Shown: piece after piece, positions 1 to 13,600 of the stretch | How positions within the stretch are numbered: the stretch's first letter is position 1 | How the letters are laid out: the number at the start of each line of letters is the position of its first letter | DNA from: Hermatobates lingyangjiaoensis | Taxonomy: Eukaryota > Arthropoda > Insecta > Hemiptera > Hermatobatidae | Direction: 5' to 3' | Length of the DNA: 64,000 bases | Assembly: GCA_026182355.1 (NCBI GenBank) | Contig: JAPFBL010000009.1 | Coordinates: forward strand, 1,116,001 to 1,180,000 | Program-made: the position numbers and the translations under genes | Notes under the pieces: model-generated | The model's input: the letters and a program-made list of their open reading frames with translations, nothing else | Databases searched by the model: none | What the model was told of the DNA's origin: nothing

Positions 1-830
1 TGTGTTCCCTTGTGGAACAGCCATTGGAACCTAACCTTCGTGTGACCAGCCACCTATTAGCTAGCAGTTAAAGGACTTCTGTTCGACTCTTAGGAGTTGG
101 GTCGTTCCCCTCCGAGGAGGGATTATCCGTTACCCTGGGATCAGTGGTTGCAATGATAGTTATTTTGGTCCATGAGGGCCTCATTATGGGGCGTCCTGGT
201 ACCATAGTAAGACTGAGAATTGGAGAGATTAAAATCTCTCGTTGACTAAAAGTCACCTGGACTGTGTAAGTTCCAGACAGAGTAGATCCATAGGTCTCTC
301 ATTCGAATATATAAGGGTATGAGATAGGTATCCATTCTTCCCCACTGAGTAACCCATCAAAAGCCAAAGTGTATTAAAACAACTACCAGTATTCCAACCC
401 ACTTAGCTGAGATCGTGGTCCGTTTCCTACTGGTGAATGTTTGGGGCTCTAGCTCCTCGGTATTCTAAGTGGGTATCCGCCCCAGAAGTTACTGCTTCTC
501 ACACAGCGACCATAAAGGTCTACCCAACCTGGGTGAGAACCAACAGCCACTACGAGTCCATACTCAGATTGGCAGGATGGAGAGAGAACCTCTCCATGGG
601 CCCCGCCGCCGCATTACCGACTTATTTTAAGAGTTTCGGATCAAACTCCGGCCCAATGGTTCTACTCAGCTCAGCAGGTAGGGTCAGTGGCCCTTGTAGC
701 CCCCGGTTGGAAGAACCACGTGGAAAATTAAGCCAATGCAACCTGTTGTATAGCTGCATGGCCCCAACTTGGGGCGAAGGTAGGGACAATTTATGAATTT
801 CGTTAATCCATGGAACCTAACCTTCTAAAA
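1..830. mobile_element. GC-richer insertion flanked by 14-bp direct repeats
   Basis: The block at 40-811 is clearly richer in G and C than its surroundings and ends abruptly on both sides. The same 14 bases, GGAACCTAACCTTC, occur at 26-39 and at 812-825, as expected of a target-site duplication. The interior also starts with TG (41) and ends with CA (810), like a solo LTR, but the flanking repeat is not flush with those ends and is too long for an LTR element. A 119-codon open frame at 437-796 resembles nothing I know and is probably incidental. This would be an intron of the kinesin-6 gene if its motor exons lie to the left. Confidence 0.4.
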
Positions 831-1115
831 AGATTGCTTTAGATTTCTTCAACATCCTATTATATTCGTATATAAAGTGACCGTAATTTTTATATATTAT
901 AATTTTTACCTGAGTCTTTTTACCCGTAGGTCGTGGTAGGAACCATTAACAGTTCCTGGTTATTATTATTAATTATAATACAAATTATCCATAATCTATT
1001 TAGTCACTCTGTTTTAATTTATTTTTAAAACTGATTTAATAAATATGTTATTATAGACTTAATACGTTATATTATGTAGATTCCTTTGCCTAGTGAAAAA
1101 ATTGTTTATGCAGAC

Positions 1116-1399
1116 CAGTGGTTTTCAACCAGAGTTCTGCCAGTAGAGTCTAGAGGTTCCGCAATTTCTAAGTCAGACAAAAACTAAATAAAAAACAATT
1201 TATAGAAATATGTGAAATTCTGCTTTCATTTCATGTATAAAAAATATACACAATACTCTGAACGTGCGTGTTTTTATTTCATTTTATTAAATGCTATTTT
1301 TTACTTAAGCCAACTAAATTATTTCATAAGGGTCCTCGAGCCAGTGGAATATTTCTATTTCCATGGGGTCCGCTTGAGTTCAAAGGTTGAAAAGCACTG
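1116..1399. mobile_element. hAT-like MITE, 284 bp
   Basis: Terminal inverted repeats CAGTGGTTTTCAACC (1116-1130) and GGTTGAAAAGCACTG (1385-1399) match the CAGTGGTTCTCAACC ends common in hAT transposons. The 8 bases outside each end (atgcagac, ctatagac) agree at 5 of 8 positions, as a decayed 8-bp target duplication would. There is no transposase, so the element is non-autonomous. Confidence 0.6.
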
Positions 1400-1604
1400 C
1401 TATAGACAGTTAGATGCAATTTCTCAGTTCAGAGGCTAATTGCCTAAATCGATAAATCTCCCTGGTTTAGATAGACACAGACAGTTCCTTGTTGCACTTT
1501 TTTGATGACTTCATTTATATCTTCTCAAAACTTTAAACTTCTGAAACACGTTCTTTTACGCAGTTGACGCTGAAGAGTTTGTTTACGTCTCTGTTTTGTT
1601 TCAG

Positions 1605-4600
1605 CATGTCCTGAAGTTTGCCGAGAAGTCCCAAGATGTTCAAGTTACCTGTGCTGCTCCTTTTGCTTCGCAAAACGCTTATACTCCTGGTAGAAGAAAG
1701 GCCAATGAGGTTTGGTTTTTAAAACAAGTTCTTTTTTTTTAAAATAATTAAGTTATAGTTTTACAAACACATATAAAAACAAATTATATCAAATATTTTC
1801 TTGAGAAATATGTATGTATTTCATTTTAGTTTTTTTTTCCTTTATATAGTAACACACAATACTCCTTTTGTTTTTAACAAGTATTCAAACCAATAATTTG
1901 GGTTGTGCATTAAACGAAGCTGGGTTAGGTTTTAAAAGGGAATAGATAGGTAGGTTGAACACTGACCATGTACAATAATCACAGATCATGAGAGAGTGCG
2001 AGGGAGGAATAGAAAGCATAAGAGGGTGAGAGAGAGAATTGGAATTCATTGTTCCCATATACGAAAGCATAACTACTACATGGACGGAACATAGAGCTGT
2101 AATTTTAAAAGAACTTGCTGCGAGTGTGGATTTACAAATTGTTTATCTCTGAAATCTTATAACAAAAGAATTTGTTCAGTAAATGAATCAATACTTCTTT
2201 GTGTTTTCAAAAAAGAGAAATAACACTTTATTAGAGTCCTTTAAGTAGTAGTGCATGCTAGGTTCCGCTATAGTAAACTATTTATTTTTAATATTTTAAA
2301 TTGTAAATTATTGTGAATTATTGTTATTTATAAAAATGATTTTTCTTTGTTAATAAGGCTTTTAAACGAGCTATGAAGAAAACTGAGAACGGGTCTGACA
2401 GAGGCGGGGAGGGTGATCTCGAAATACCAGAGAAGAAACCTATTCTGCCTATTAGAATGTAAGCTGATTGTGCTTTCAATTTATGGATTCTGATTTCTTA
2501 TGAGAAATGTTTCATGGTATAAATCAGTGCTTCTCAAATAGGGGGAGCATGCTTTTTTTCCACCATACTGCTATAAAGTGTAATTGCACATCCACTCCTG
2601 TAGTCGGTAGTCGCTCTCATTGTCACAGTGTGCGCAGCGAGTATTAGCTCCACTGTTTTCAACCATTTCACTGAAGTGGAACACCATGACAATAGTCCAC
2701 TGACTCGAAAGACCCCTGTGAAATAATTTAGTGGTCTTATGCAAAAAAAATAGCATTTAATAAAAAAAAATAAGCATCTTCAGAGTATTGTACATCTATA
2801 TACTTATAAAACTCTGATGTTCTTGTTTAAATATTTGCACACGCTCTAAACTGAATAAAATATTAGAAATGGCACCCACAACCTTGGTTGGCATTGGAGG
2901 TCCAGCGCGCTATCTTCTGCGCCAAAGGGACTTTTGTACAATAAGCTTCCAAGACAATCAAAATGACATCGAAAGATTAAATAATAGTTTTGCAACCTAA
3001 ATTATAATGAATTTAGTAGGAGGGAATTTAATCAATAATTGATGAGAATACGAAATAATTATTTAATCTATCAACAAATTATATTTATTATAGTTAACAG
3101 AAACTATAGAAATTATGGAATTAATATAAGTAAAATATGGACAGCATACAATTATGTACGTAATCAAAGAACACTTCGTCATAATGACTAAATTTTCTTC
3201 TCTTGATATATCTATTTCAATAAAAATGATAAAGTATAAGGCTCCCGATGCATCGGAAAGTACTGGAGAGTTCTTAATAAAACTATTCTCTAATTTAAAG
3301 AGTTCAGGAACAATTGCATTTGCTAGAGGCTCTCAGAAATTGACTTCTTCCAGTAGTCAAGAGAGGAACTGATGCTGATATCTGTAATGTTTTTACTTGT
3401 GGCGCAAATTTACTAAATTTCATTTAACTCACAATATCAGTGTTCAAGAAGAAGAATGTCTTAAAAAGTGTTCATTATCCTCTTTATTAGAAATATATTA
3501 ATTTAGAGTTTATCTGCATTTATGTGAACATGATTGCAGTAAAAAGGAAGATGTTGGATGACCCAACGGGTCAAGGGTAGTCTAGTATTTATTGTGTATA
3601 AAATAAATAAAGAACTATGTATATTTAAATAAATTGTTTTTATTTAGTCTATGTTTGATTTTATATTTTCATACAAATACTATTATTTATAGCTGCTGCA
3701 GAGAGTGTGTGTATGGTTGGGGGGGATATAATTGAGATACACTGGTATAAATGTTCTTACAGTGATTCTGTAGATTTGTTTTTGCTATAATTTGTTTTCT
3801 AATTTCTTGGTTTGGTTTCATTGTCAGGTTATGCACCTTATGCAAATAATGGATGTTTGGCATAAAGATGTATAAACAACCTTAACATTACTATATAATG
3901 CCAAGGATATGATTCATGCATATATTCCTGATTAATTATATTAAGACTTATATAAAAAATAAATATTTTTACATTTACGAATATGATTAAAGGTCTATTT
4001 TGCAGGCTTCCTGAGTATCCGACACCAAGAGGCAGCTTCGAATATGATGAACAGTACACCAAAGATGTCATATCTTACGCCCAAGTGAGATCAGAGTTCT
4101 TTAGAAATTACAGCATCGAATTAAAAACGAAGGGTAACAATTAGTTAAGAATTTTTTAAATAAATATTAATGATTTTTAAATTAATTTAATTTTTTAAAA
4201 TGTGAAGAGTATTTTTATAGCATTCTAACAAATTATATGTATCAAATAAATACATATAAATAAATTTCTTTCTTTTATTTCTTTTTATTTTTTTATAAGT
4301 TTAATTACTTTGAATTCATGGACTTACCTCTTTGCCTCATTTTAATATTAAGTTTGTTCCTTTGTAGAAGTAATAGTTTTGTATATTATACAAATAATTA
4401 TTCACCTTGATAACGAATCAGATAGTTAATTTCTTAATTAAATTGTTCTGTATGTAATTATAGTATAAAGTTTACCCTTAGTACTTGTAGTTTAAATATG
4501 AGATTCAATTTGTTTCCAGTTGCCCGAATGAAAGACATTCTAACTAAAATACAGAAAGAGAGCTTCTTAGCTGACGATGAAAAGAAGACACTAACATATT

Positions 4601-7600
4601 GCCTTGAAAGAGAAAAGGAAAAGGTAACTACTTTGTTCTTTAAGTCATTTAAATAGGATTTTATGACAGTGTATTATTCATAATATTGGGAAATAAAATT
4701 AATTTACTTGCTTATCAATTTAATATAATTAGGGCATATAGTGATAATAATTTATTTGAAAATTGGCTTTTTACAATTACATTAGACAAAGAATACTGGG
4801 ATCGTCAGGTTTCCAGTTTGTCGTTTGGTATCACGATTGTTCTAAATCAGGAAATTAGAATAACCTCAAAGACAACAATTAATTTTCATTTAAATTAACA
4901 CTGGTGAAGGCTACAAACTGAAGTCCTTTTTGCAATATCTAATTTAGATTACTTTGCTGTGGTTTTTATGTTGTATAATAATTCAAGAACGGGAATGCAA
5001 CGGGAACTTACTTCATTTATGTGTATTTATTCATCTTTGAATGAAGTTGTGCTAATATTTTTCGGTGGATTAACGCTCTGAGGCTTTTTGTATTACTTTC
5101 GTAATTTTACATACGTCAGTGAATGAAATGAAATGGTAAAGAAATAAACATAGGTTACTTAATTAGGTTTAAAGTATTATGGAAATTGATAACATTCACT
5201 ATGTGCATTCCAATTAAATTACTAGTTTTAATCTTTTAACGATTACTTGAATTACAATTTCACTCAATTTAAATAGAATGCTTTATTGTTGACTAAACTC
5301 TTATAACAGTTCTTTATGAGAATGCTTTCAACTTTCTTTTTCTTTCATAAGACTTAAAGAGCAATTCTTTTGTTTCTTTCAATTAATATTTATATATATA
5401 TAAAGATTTCACATAAACACATGAAATAACAATCAATGATCAAACCACAATAAGAAATGGGAAAACAAGACAAGATCTTTCAACCGTAGCAAGTGGTCCT
5501 CGTCAGAGTCAAAAACCCAACTGAACTACATTCCAATAGTCAGTTGGGTTTTTGACTCTGACGAAGACCGCTGGTTACGGTTGAAAGATCTTAGTCTTGT
5601 TTTCCCATTTTCTTATTGTGGTTTGATCATTGATTGTTATTTCACGTGTTTATGTGAAATCTTTATATATATATGTATATATAACAGATTCAATAATATA
5701 TCGACCGTTTGATAGAATAGGTGTGTTCTCTAATCGGGGTTCGGTCAATTTTCCAGGATAAAAAATCAAACTCTCGTTGCCAACGTTTCGGTTTTATTTA
5801 AAACCTTTTTCATAGGCATCTTCTCCATATACTCTTCTTATATCCTCATAAAAACCCATATTTCTTCTTATATAAACCCAAATGTATATATAACAGATTC
5901 AATAATATATCGACCGTTTGATAGAACTATCTCAACTATCTCAACTATCCTGATGACGGTTGACGGTTCATCCGAAAATTAGAAACAGTAAGTGTGTTTG
6001 TTCCTTTGTTCTGTGTCTGTGATTCACCGTGAAACGTTTGTTGTCCTTTTGGATTGTTTTCCTGTTTACTATATATATATCCTTGACCTTGAATAATTGA
6101 ACATACTTTGCTGAAGTAATTTTTTTCATAAATTTTTCAAGGTTTCTAAATAATTTCTTCTTTTCTTCATCCAAACATTGAAGAATATTTTTCGGGTGGA
6201 TCCAACATGTTTCGACTGGATTCCAATCATCTTCAGGGTAATATACTTGTGAAAAAATTACTTCAGCAAAATATGGTCAATTATTGAACGAAAATATTTA
6301 AATGAAGGATTGCTCCTAAATTTTACAAATATATATATATAAAAAACACTATTTTTCTTTTTTATCGAGGTTTGGTCTAGCTTCAATAATTCAACACCTT
6401 TAAGCCTTAAACCCTACACCTTTAACCTTAAGGTTTAAAGGTGTTGAATTATTGAAGTTAGACCAGGCTTAAAGGTGTTGAATTATTGAAGCTAGATCAA
6501 ACCTCGATAAAATAGAAAAATGGTGCTAAATATATGTGGTCGAGATAAAGAAAACATAATTACAGAATAGATTCAAGCTACAAATTTTAAGTATAAAGGG
6601 TATCCAATTTCTAAACCTTGTTGAAAGAGCCACTATTTCTGTTTTATAGAAATGGGAATTTCAAATATTTTCATTTTAAGATAGTAGACAAATAGTTGTT
6701 TTTAGAATTATTTTCTGCTTTCAGGTTTCAGTTTTAGAGGACAAGTCTAATTCACTGGAGATGCGAAATAATTTACTTAAAAGGAAATGTGATGAACAAG
6801 ATAAATCAATAAAGAAATTGAAAAGTGAGGTAGGTGGAGTATCCTTTCGTTTACTTGCATATAGAAACACAATCTTTTACTTACATATATTTTTGTTACA
6901 AATCCTGTAGGTGATGGAAAGGGATAAACTTATTGATCAAAGAAATCAGGAAAAATATCGAGTGAAAGAGAAGTTCCTGCACAAAACATCGGAATATAAA
7001 GTGAAAATGAACAAAGAATTGGAGGATAGATTGAGACGTCAGCGAACTGAAATGGAGGTAAGTGCTTATTTATTTCTTCTTAAATTTAAATTAAAATTAG
7101 AAGTATCATTAAAAATATATATAAAATTCAACATAGATAAATAAACAAAATAAGATAAAAAAACACAAATACACTCTCTAATTTTCGGTTTGAACCAAAA
7201 ATATCGGTAATCTCTGTTTTTTATTCATTTTATTTCTTTATCTATATTTAACTCATTTGTCCGTTTCGGATAGTTTTTCATCGTAAAAATGATACATATG
7301 AATAACAAGACATCATAATGAACATGGGAAACAAAAATCAACGTCCAAACCACCATAAGAAAATAGAATAAAGACTAAGATCTTTCACCGTAACAAACGG
7401 TCTTCGACAGAGTTAAATCATAGTCGCTTGTTACGGTTGAAAGATCTTAGTCTTTTTTTGTTATCTAAGTTTAGACGTTGATATATATAAAATGATAAAA
7501 GTATTGACCGTGGAATAGAAACAAAACTAAAATTTATCGGGACTCGGTCAGTTCTTCAGGTTCAAATTAAACTCTCATTGCCAACGTTTCGGTATCTTAA

Positions 7601-10600
7601 TTCCAGATTTTCAAGTTCATAATGAATGAACTTTTTCACTAAAATAAAGTAGAACTACGTTATAGTTTTCATGCAGTTTTAGGTTGTTTTTAATTAAGCA
7701 AACATGTGGCCAGGGTTGCCCAGTAGCTTACGTGCTCGACTCTGGACTGGTCGATACCCATTCTGGTCTTCGATGCGCGTTCAAAAAAGGATTTTTTTTT
7801 TAAAAAAAACTTTTGTGTTTAAATTTCAATTTGTATTCAAACATCGCTTGAACCAATGTTCCAATTTTCAGCACCTGAGTGAAATCCCTGAGTGGTTACT
7901 ACTCATATTTCTTTGGTATGTGTTACAAGAAACTTATATTAATATTTTAATGAACTCCATATATATTAAATAAATTTCTGGGCTTGTCTTCCAAATTTTT
8001 TCAGTACTACATCTACGGGACGTTGCAGGAAAAGGGGAGATTTTTCGGTTAACACTCGAATAGTATTTATCCTACCAGAAATTCTAGTCCTCGGCTAAAT
8101 CTATATTTGAAACTGACTGTAGATGACATCGTATCATATTTGGTACAGTGGATTCTAGGAGGATTTTGTGTAAACTAGAGACTCATGTCTGCAAAAATTG
8201 AACCTCTTTTTTGTTAAGGGACAGAAAAAAAAACTGGTGAAAGCATACTATAGTGTTAATAGGGTTAACTACAAAATGGTTCAAATTAAAATGTATAGTT
8301 TGACAATATTTGAAGTATAAAGCAAGATAATGTAAAAATAATGCTGGCGTTTTATCTTTATATGAATTGTATAAAAATAAATTTCTGGGCGTCTTTTTCA
8401 AAATTTCTTTTCAGTATTAATCTTAAAAAAAAAAAATCGATCAGTTTGTCACGTTACTAATTGGAAGATATCCCTAGTATATAGACTTCACGTTCCATTG
8501 GTAATAATACATTGCTCACATGTAATGGTTTATTCCAGTTTGTGTTGTGCAACACTTTTAGGAGTGTTCGGTGATTTTTCGACCATTCCTCTTTTTATAA
8601 TTGCACAGTCGAAGAATATTAGGTACCCAAAATAGAATTAGTCGATATAAACTCTTGTTTGGATTTAGTTTGTTAGGACTCTAATGTTGTACATGTATAA
8701 AGTACATGTGCAACATTATGATTTTTTTTTTTTGAGGGGGAGTTCATTGTAGTTCTTTCGTTATTGTTGTATAATTATATTAGTTGTAATGCTGGCTTAT
8801 ATTTTATTTTAGATTAGATTATCACACATGGTGAGACTACGTTTGTTGATTTTTTTTAGTTTTATTAATTTGATTTTTGTTAATAGTTATATACATCTAC
8901 ATTCCTTTTTCTGTTATTTAATCATGACAATCTGAAACATGAAGCACTTAAATCAAAGAATTAATTTATCTTCAAACTGAGTAATAAAATAGCTAATCAT
9001 AAATGATTGAAGAATTGTTGTCAAAGATGACTCTGCCAGCGGGTAAAACGGTATAATAGAATCGATTTCACAAATCTTTATTTTTTTATGATTATGATTT
9101 GAAAGTAATGCGGATGTTTTTGGTTATGGTTTTACCATTTTGGTTTGGGTATGTAATTGAGAGTTCATGACAGGTCTAGGAAGTCATTACCAACCGCTTT
9201 GAGCCGCAGTTTGAGCTCAGAACATACGTATCCGGGTACCTTTATGCCAGAGGGGGGAAAACTACTACCCGCGGCCCGTTGGTCTTTTCAATCCTCCTCG
9301 ACTTTTTTAGCCCATAAACGCAACCTAAATTTTTAGATGGATATTTTTTCTGTGTTTTACCTTTTTTGAATAAATAAAAATCCAAGTATACGTTAGACTA
9401 CCTTTATTGTGTTTTTCTATAGTTAAAATACCATCGTATTTGTAAAAAATGAAGACAATGAACAAAGTTCACTGTTAAAGAGGTTTCCTAACTTTTTTGG
9501 CTTAGGAAAAGTAGTTGATGCATTGTCCTAAAAGAACTAAAATTTGTGTATATTGAAACTTCGATTGAAAGTATCTATGAGATCATGAGACTAAATGTGG
9601 AAACTTCAAAATTTCATGAAGACTTTATGTTCACGTCAAAGTTCATGAACACTCTCAAGACCTCAGCCAGTGTTAAATATGAAGAGTTTCTCGATTCACT
9701 AAGAAAGGAGCATATTGCCATTAAGCTCGCCGAAAGTATATTTTGCATAGTAAAATATAACATTAGGTACCGTGAAATGGAGTGCAGATTTTGAGAATAA
9801 ATGTCAGAGCACTTAGCCGAACTATAATGCAAAGTCCCGTTTAAGATTAAAAATAAAAAAAAAACAGTTAATTCTTAAACATGCGAAACTATGATCAATA
9901 ATAATTCTGTCAGATCAATGAAAAGGATATTAGATCCATGAACTCTTTTCAGAACATCTAACACTGAATAGTTCAAAACCCCCAAAACTGGCGTTCATAG
10001 TAACCTAGTTACAAATTCCTCAAATAAAAGAAATTTGAGTGGAATAAAATGAAAACACCAATAAGATGGGAAACAGAAAACGATATTTTTTGTGTTGAGT
10101 CATATATATACAAGATTTCACATAAAGCAATGATCCAACCACTTTATGAAATAGGAAAAAAGAGTAAGATCTTTCAACCGTAACAAGCGGTCTTCGTCGG
10201 CCGCTTCGTCGTCGTCGACCGGTTGTTGAAAGATCTTAAGTCTTTTTTTTTCATTTCTTATTGTGGTTTAATCATATAAAAATTGGTTTTGTAAGGATTT
10301 ATAATTTTGAATTTTTTATTTCTCACATTTATTCAAAAACGAAGGAAAAATATAAAATATGTCTCTTGCCTATTGGGTGAGATCAGTCTTTCACGGATCC
10401 GCCTGTAAAATATTAAATCAATGTAGCCTGGGAGTCAAAAAGTTCTCCCACTCCTGCTTTTTGTGCCTGAATCATCTCTTTCAGATTCAATGCATGAATC
10501 AGTGAAAAATCAATTACGAATCAATGTCATGATGATTAGATGCACTGTTTCAACACCATTGTGAAAATTTCGGAAATATTAAATATCGAATGTGAACATA

Positions 10601-13600
10601 CATGTAGTTTTTCATTTCAAGTGGAGTTGTCACCTTTGTGAACAAAATGGATTCACTTTGCATTCGTTATAGTCAAACAACTAATTAAATATATTCATAG
10701 CGTCGCAAACTTGCGAAATATTTTTAGTTTGAGTATGAATTAATTCTTTGATTTAAGAGCTTCATATTTTAGAATGTTAGGATTAAATAACAGAAAAGTG
10801 TGTTTAGATAGAATATAACTAATTAATACAAATTAATACAACTCAAAAGAACTAACAAACGTAGCCCAACCATATCAAGATAATCCAACCCAAAAGAAAA
10901 TTTAGGCAACCTTAAAGACTTTTCAGTTTTGTGTCGTAATTAATTAGAAGATATTCCTAGTTTATAGGCTTCACGTTTCATTTGTAAGTACAGTTTTTAT
11001 TTCTGCGTCAACAAGAGTTCATTCTTTCAAAGGACTAATTTACATATTTTATTTTTCGCAGAATAAGTAAAAGTGTTTTATAGGTTTTACCGTGATTTGT
11101 TCAATCCCTTATGGTAATGTATCTTCCAGCAATCTCTTCTTCATATAGGTCTTAAATAGGTGGTTACTATTTGGTTGTCAGTTTCATCACCTCCGTCCTG
11201 ATGTATTTTAGAACTTTGATGGCACAATGCTACTACACTTGATTTGATGGGAACTTTTAGAATGTTATGATGGAATCAGGGGAAACTTTAATTTATAGTT
11301 GATAAAATAGTATTAATAGGATCAATTATTTAGTTTATATGCCAACCAGTATAAGTCAAGACTATGATTTACGGTCTTACATTCTTTGCTGGGAATATTT
11401 TGCATATGACTGGCGTTTTTAGTTTCTTTTGGGTAATGAGGATGGATACATAATTATAATATTCATGCAAGTAGATATTGTATAATATAGTTTTTAGAGA
11501 TCGACATGGGGAAGTTACAATTTCTTTCTGTGTTCAAATGGTAGTTTCGTCAGCAGATTTGTGTGAGTGTTTATCCAGATTTATCATGGTAAGATGCAAG
11601 ATCTGTAATAAGAGTAAAGTTAGAAACAAATATTTACTGTTCACTTCGCTGTTAAAAATGCCCGAGTCAAAAATCAAATGTCCTAATTTTTCAGATGCAA
11701 ATATCTGATAGCCTAAAAGCTTTCTCCAAGTGAGGAGTGCTCACACCCATGTTGTGCATGCGAGCTCCTTATGAAATGAATAACACAATAATCTACTCAC
11801 TGCATTCATTTAAAAATATGTTGAAGATTCTTACAATTTATGATTATATGGGTAATATTTCATGGGGATAAAAACCTGCTCTTCTCATTTCATATGAAAG
11901 TGATATTATATGTTTAATATGGTAAACGGTCATACATCCGTAAGATGATCTTGGAGTCGTTGGAGCGCTTTCGGACGTTGTCCATCTTCGATTGCAACTA
12001 ACCTACCTTGAGTCATAACCTTAGCCAGACTGGCTGTGATAAATACATGCATATCATTATAAGCGCTCCAACGACTCCAAGATCATCTTACGAGGTATGA
12101 CGGTTTGCCATATTAATAATATGAATCATACTAACCTCAGTGGTATGTTTGATTCTTCTTACCCGATCTAGTCTCCCTATTCATTTTTATACCTTTTTTT
12201 AATTTTAAAAGAAAATAAATAAAACTAAAGACTTGGAAGCAATTTAATGACTAGTTCATTAGCTTTACTGCAATGAACAATTTTTGACGCTGTATAGTGA
12301 CGTAAAGATAAAAAAAAATCAGAATTGGCCTGGCCATTCTGTGCATAAATCAGTGTCGGGATGAATTATAGACTTATGTTAATACTAAAATAATTCATCA
12401 ATCTTTCAACGTTCCATCTTTCATCTGATTTTAATCAATGGTGTATGATTTGTAATATGAGTGTATAAGTATTTAAATATATATTGCTTTTGCCTCCAAG
12501 CGTTCCTTTTAAAATACTTTTTTCTTTCTATTTCTTAACTATTATTGTTAATGGTAGCCGAAGCAAACTTATTATATGAAATTAACGACAAACAATAGCA
12601 TTACAATAGCAAACGGATGCTTCCCATGTTTACCTGTAAATCACCGAATTCATTGTTTATTTTAGCTGGAGATTCGAAACAAAGACGCCAAGCTGAGAGA
12701 GGTGCAGAGAGTCCTCTCTGATGAAGGCCCCATTTCCCAGTGCTCCACTCCCTCTGTGGCCTCTGCCAGAGCAAGGTTTGAACAGGCCACCTGCAGTTCT
12801 GCTGTCGTCAGGCCAACAGGGAGAAAGGTAAACACCCTTCTCATATTAAAACATTTGTTTACGCCTTGCAACATATTCAAAATATCCTATTCTTTTAAGT
12901 TATAAAGTTTTTCTTACAGTGTTGTATATAATTTTTCGTAATTTGGTTAATAAATTTGTCAAAAAGTATAATAGTTTGTGCAATTTATGTTTTAAATACT
13001 AAAGAGACACTCGAGTGCAAAATAAAGACAAAAACATCTCTTTTAGTTCAATTATTAACAAAAAGAGTCAAGTACCTGCTTAGTACTGTTGTAAAGCAAT
13101 ACCTACTCCCCCGAAGAGTCCACTTCTGTTTCATTCAAGGATCCCGAGGCTTCTTGCTCCTGGGCAATTGAAGGTCACAGACTCCGTCGTAGGCCTTAAT
13201 TCATTGTCTATCAACTTGTGTATCTAATAAGCCTTCACACTTATATATTTTTGAAGTTATATTTCTTGTTTGATAATTTGACCAAAAATAATTTATTTAC
13301 TTTTAAAAAATGTTAATTTTTACATTAGGTGGAGTTGGTGTGTTTTCACGTTAATGTCTGAAAATTATTCATTCATTCGAACTTTTTCCTATTAGTGCAA
13401 TTAAGGACTTAACTAAATTAAATATAATAGTAAAAAAAATACTTGAACTTTATCACATGCCTTCTACAATACAGACAAGACAAGTATACTAGTATTTTAA
13501 AAACAAATAGTTAAATTAATTGTTACGTGTTCAGCCGTGCGAAGTCGAGTTGGGCTACTCGTTTCTAATTTGGTTGTATGAAAGTCGTGGGCATCTCAGC

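Noticed and set aside
437..796. 119-codon open frame in the first kilobase
   Set aside because: It lies in a GC-richer insertion with fewer chance stops; no similarity to any domain I know and no splice context.
5740..5830. Intact hammerhead on the minus strand (GGTTTT...AAAACC, GAAA, ACGT)
   Set aside because: Stem II, GAAA, palindrome and a TGCC/GGCA stem I are present, but the core reads TATGAAAA and cannot be aligned to CTGANGA, so I list it only as a possible relic.
9546..9794. 82-codon plus-strand open frame in the kinesin-6 intron
   Set aside because: Protein-like composition but no family, no good splice sites at its ends and an overlapping frame on the other strand.
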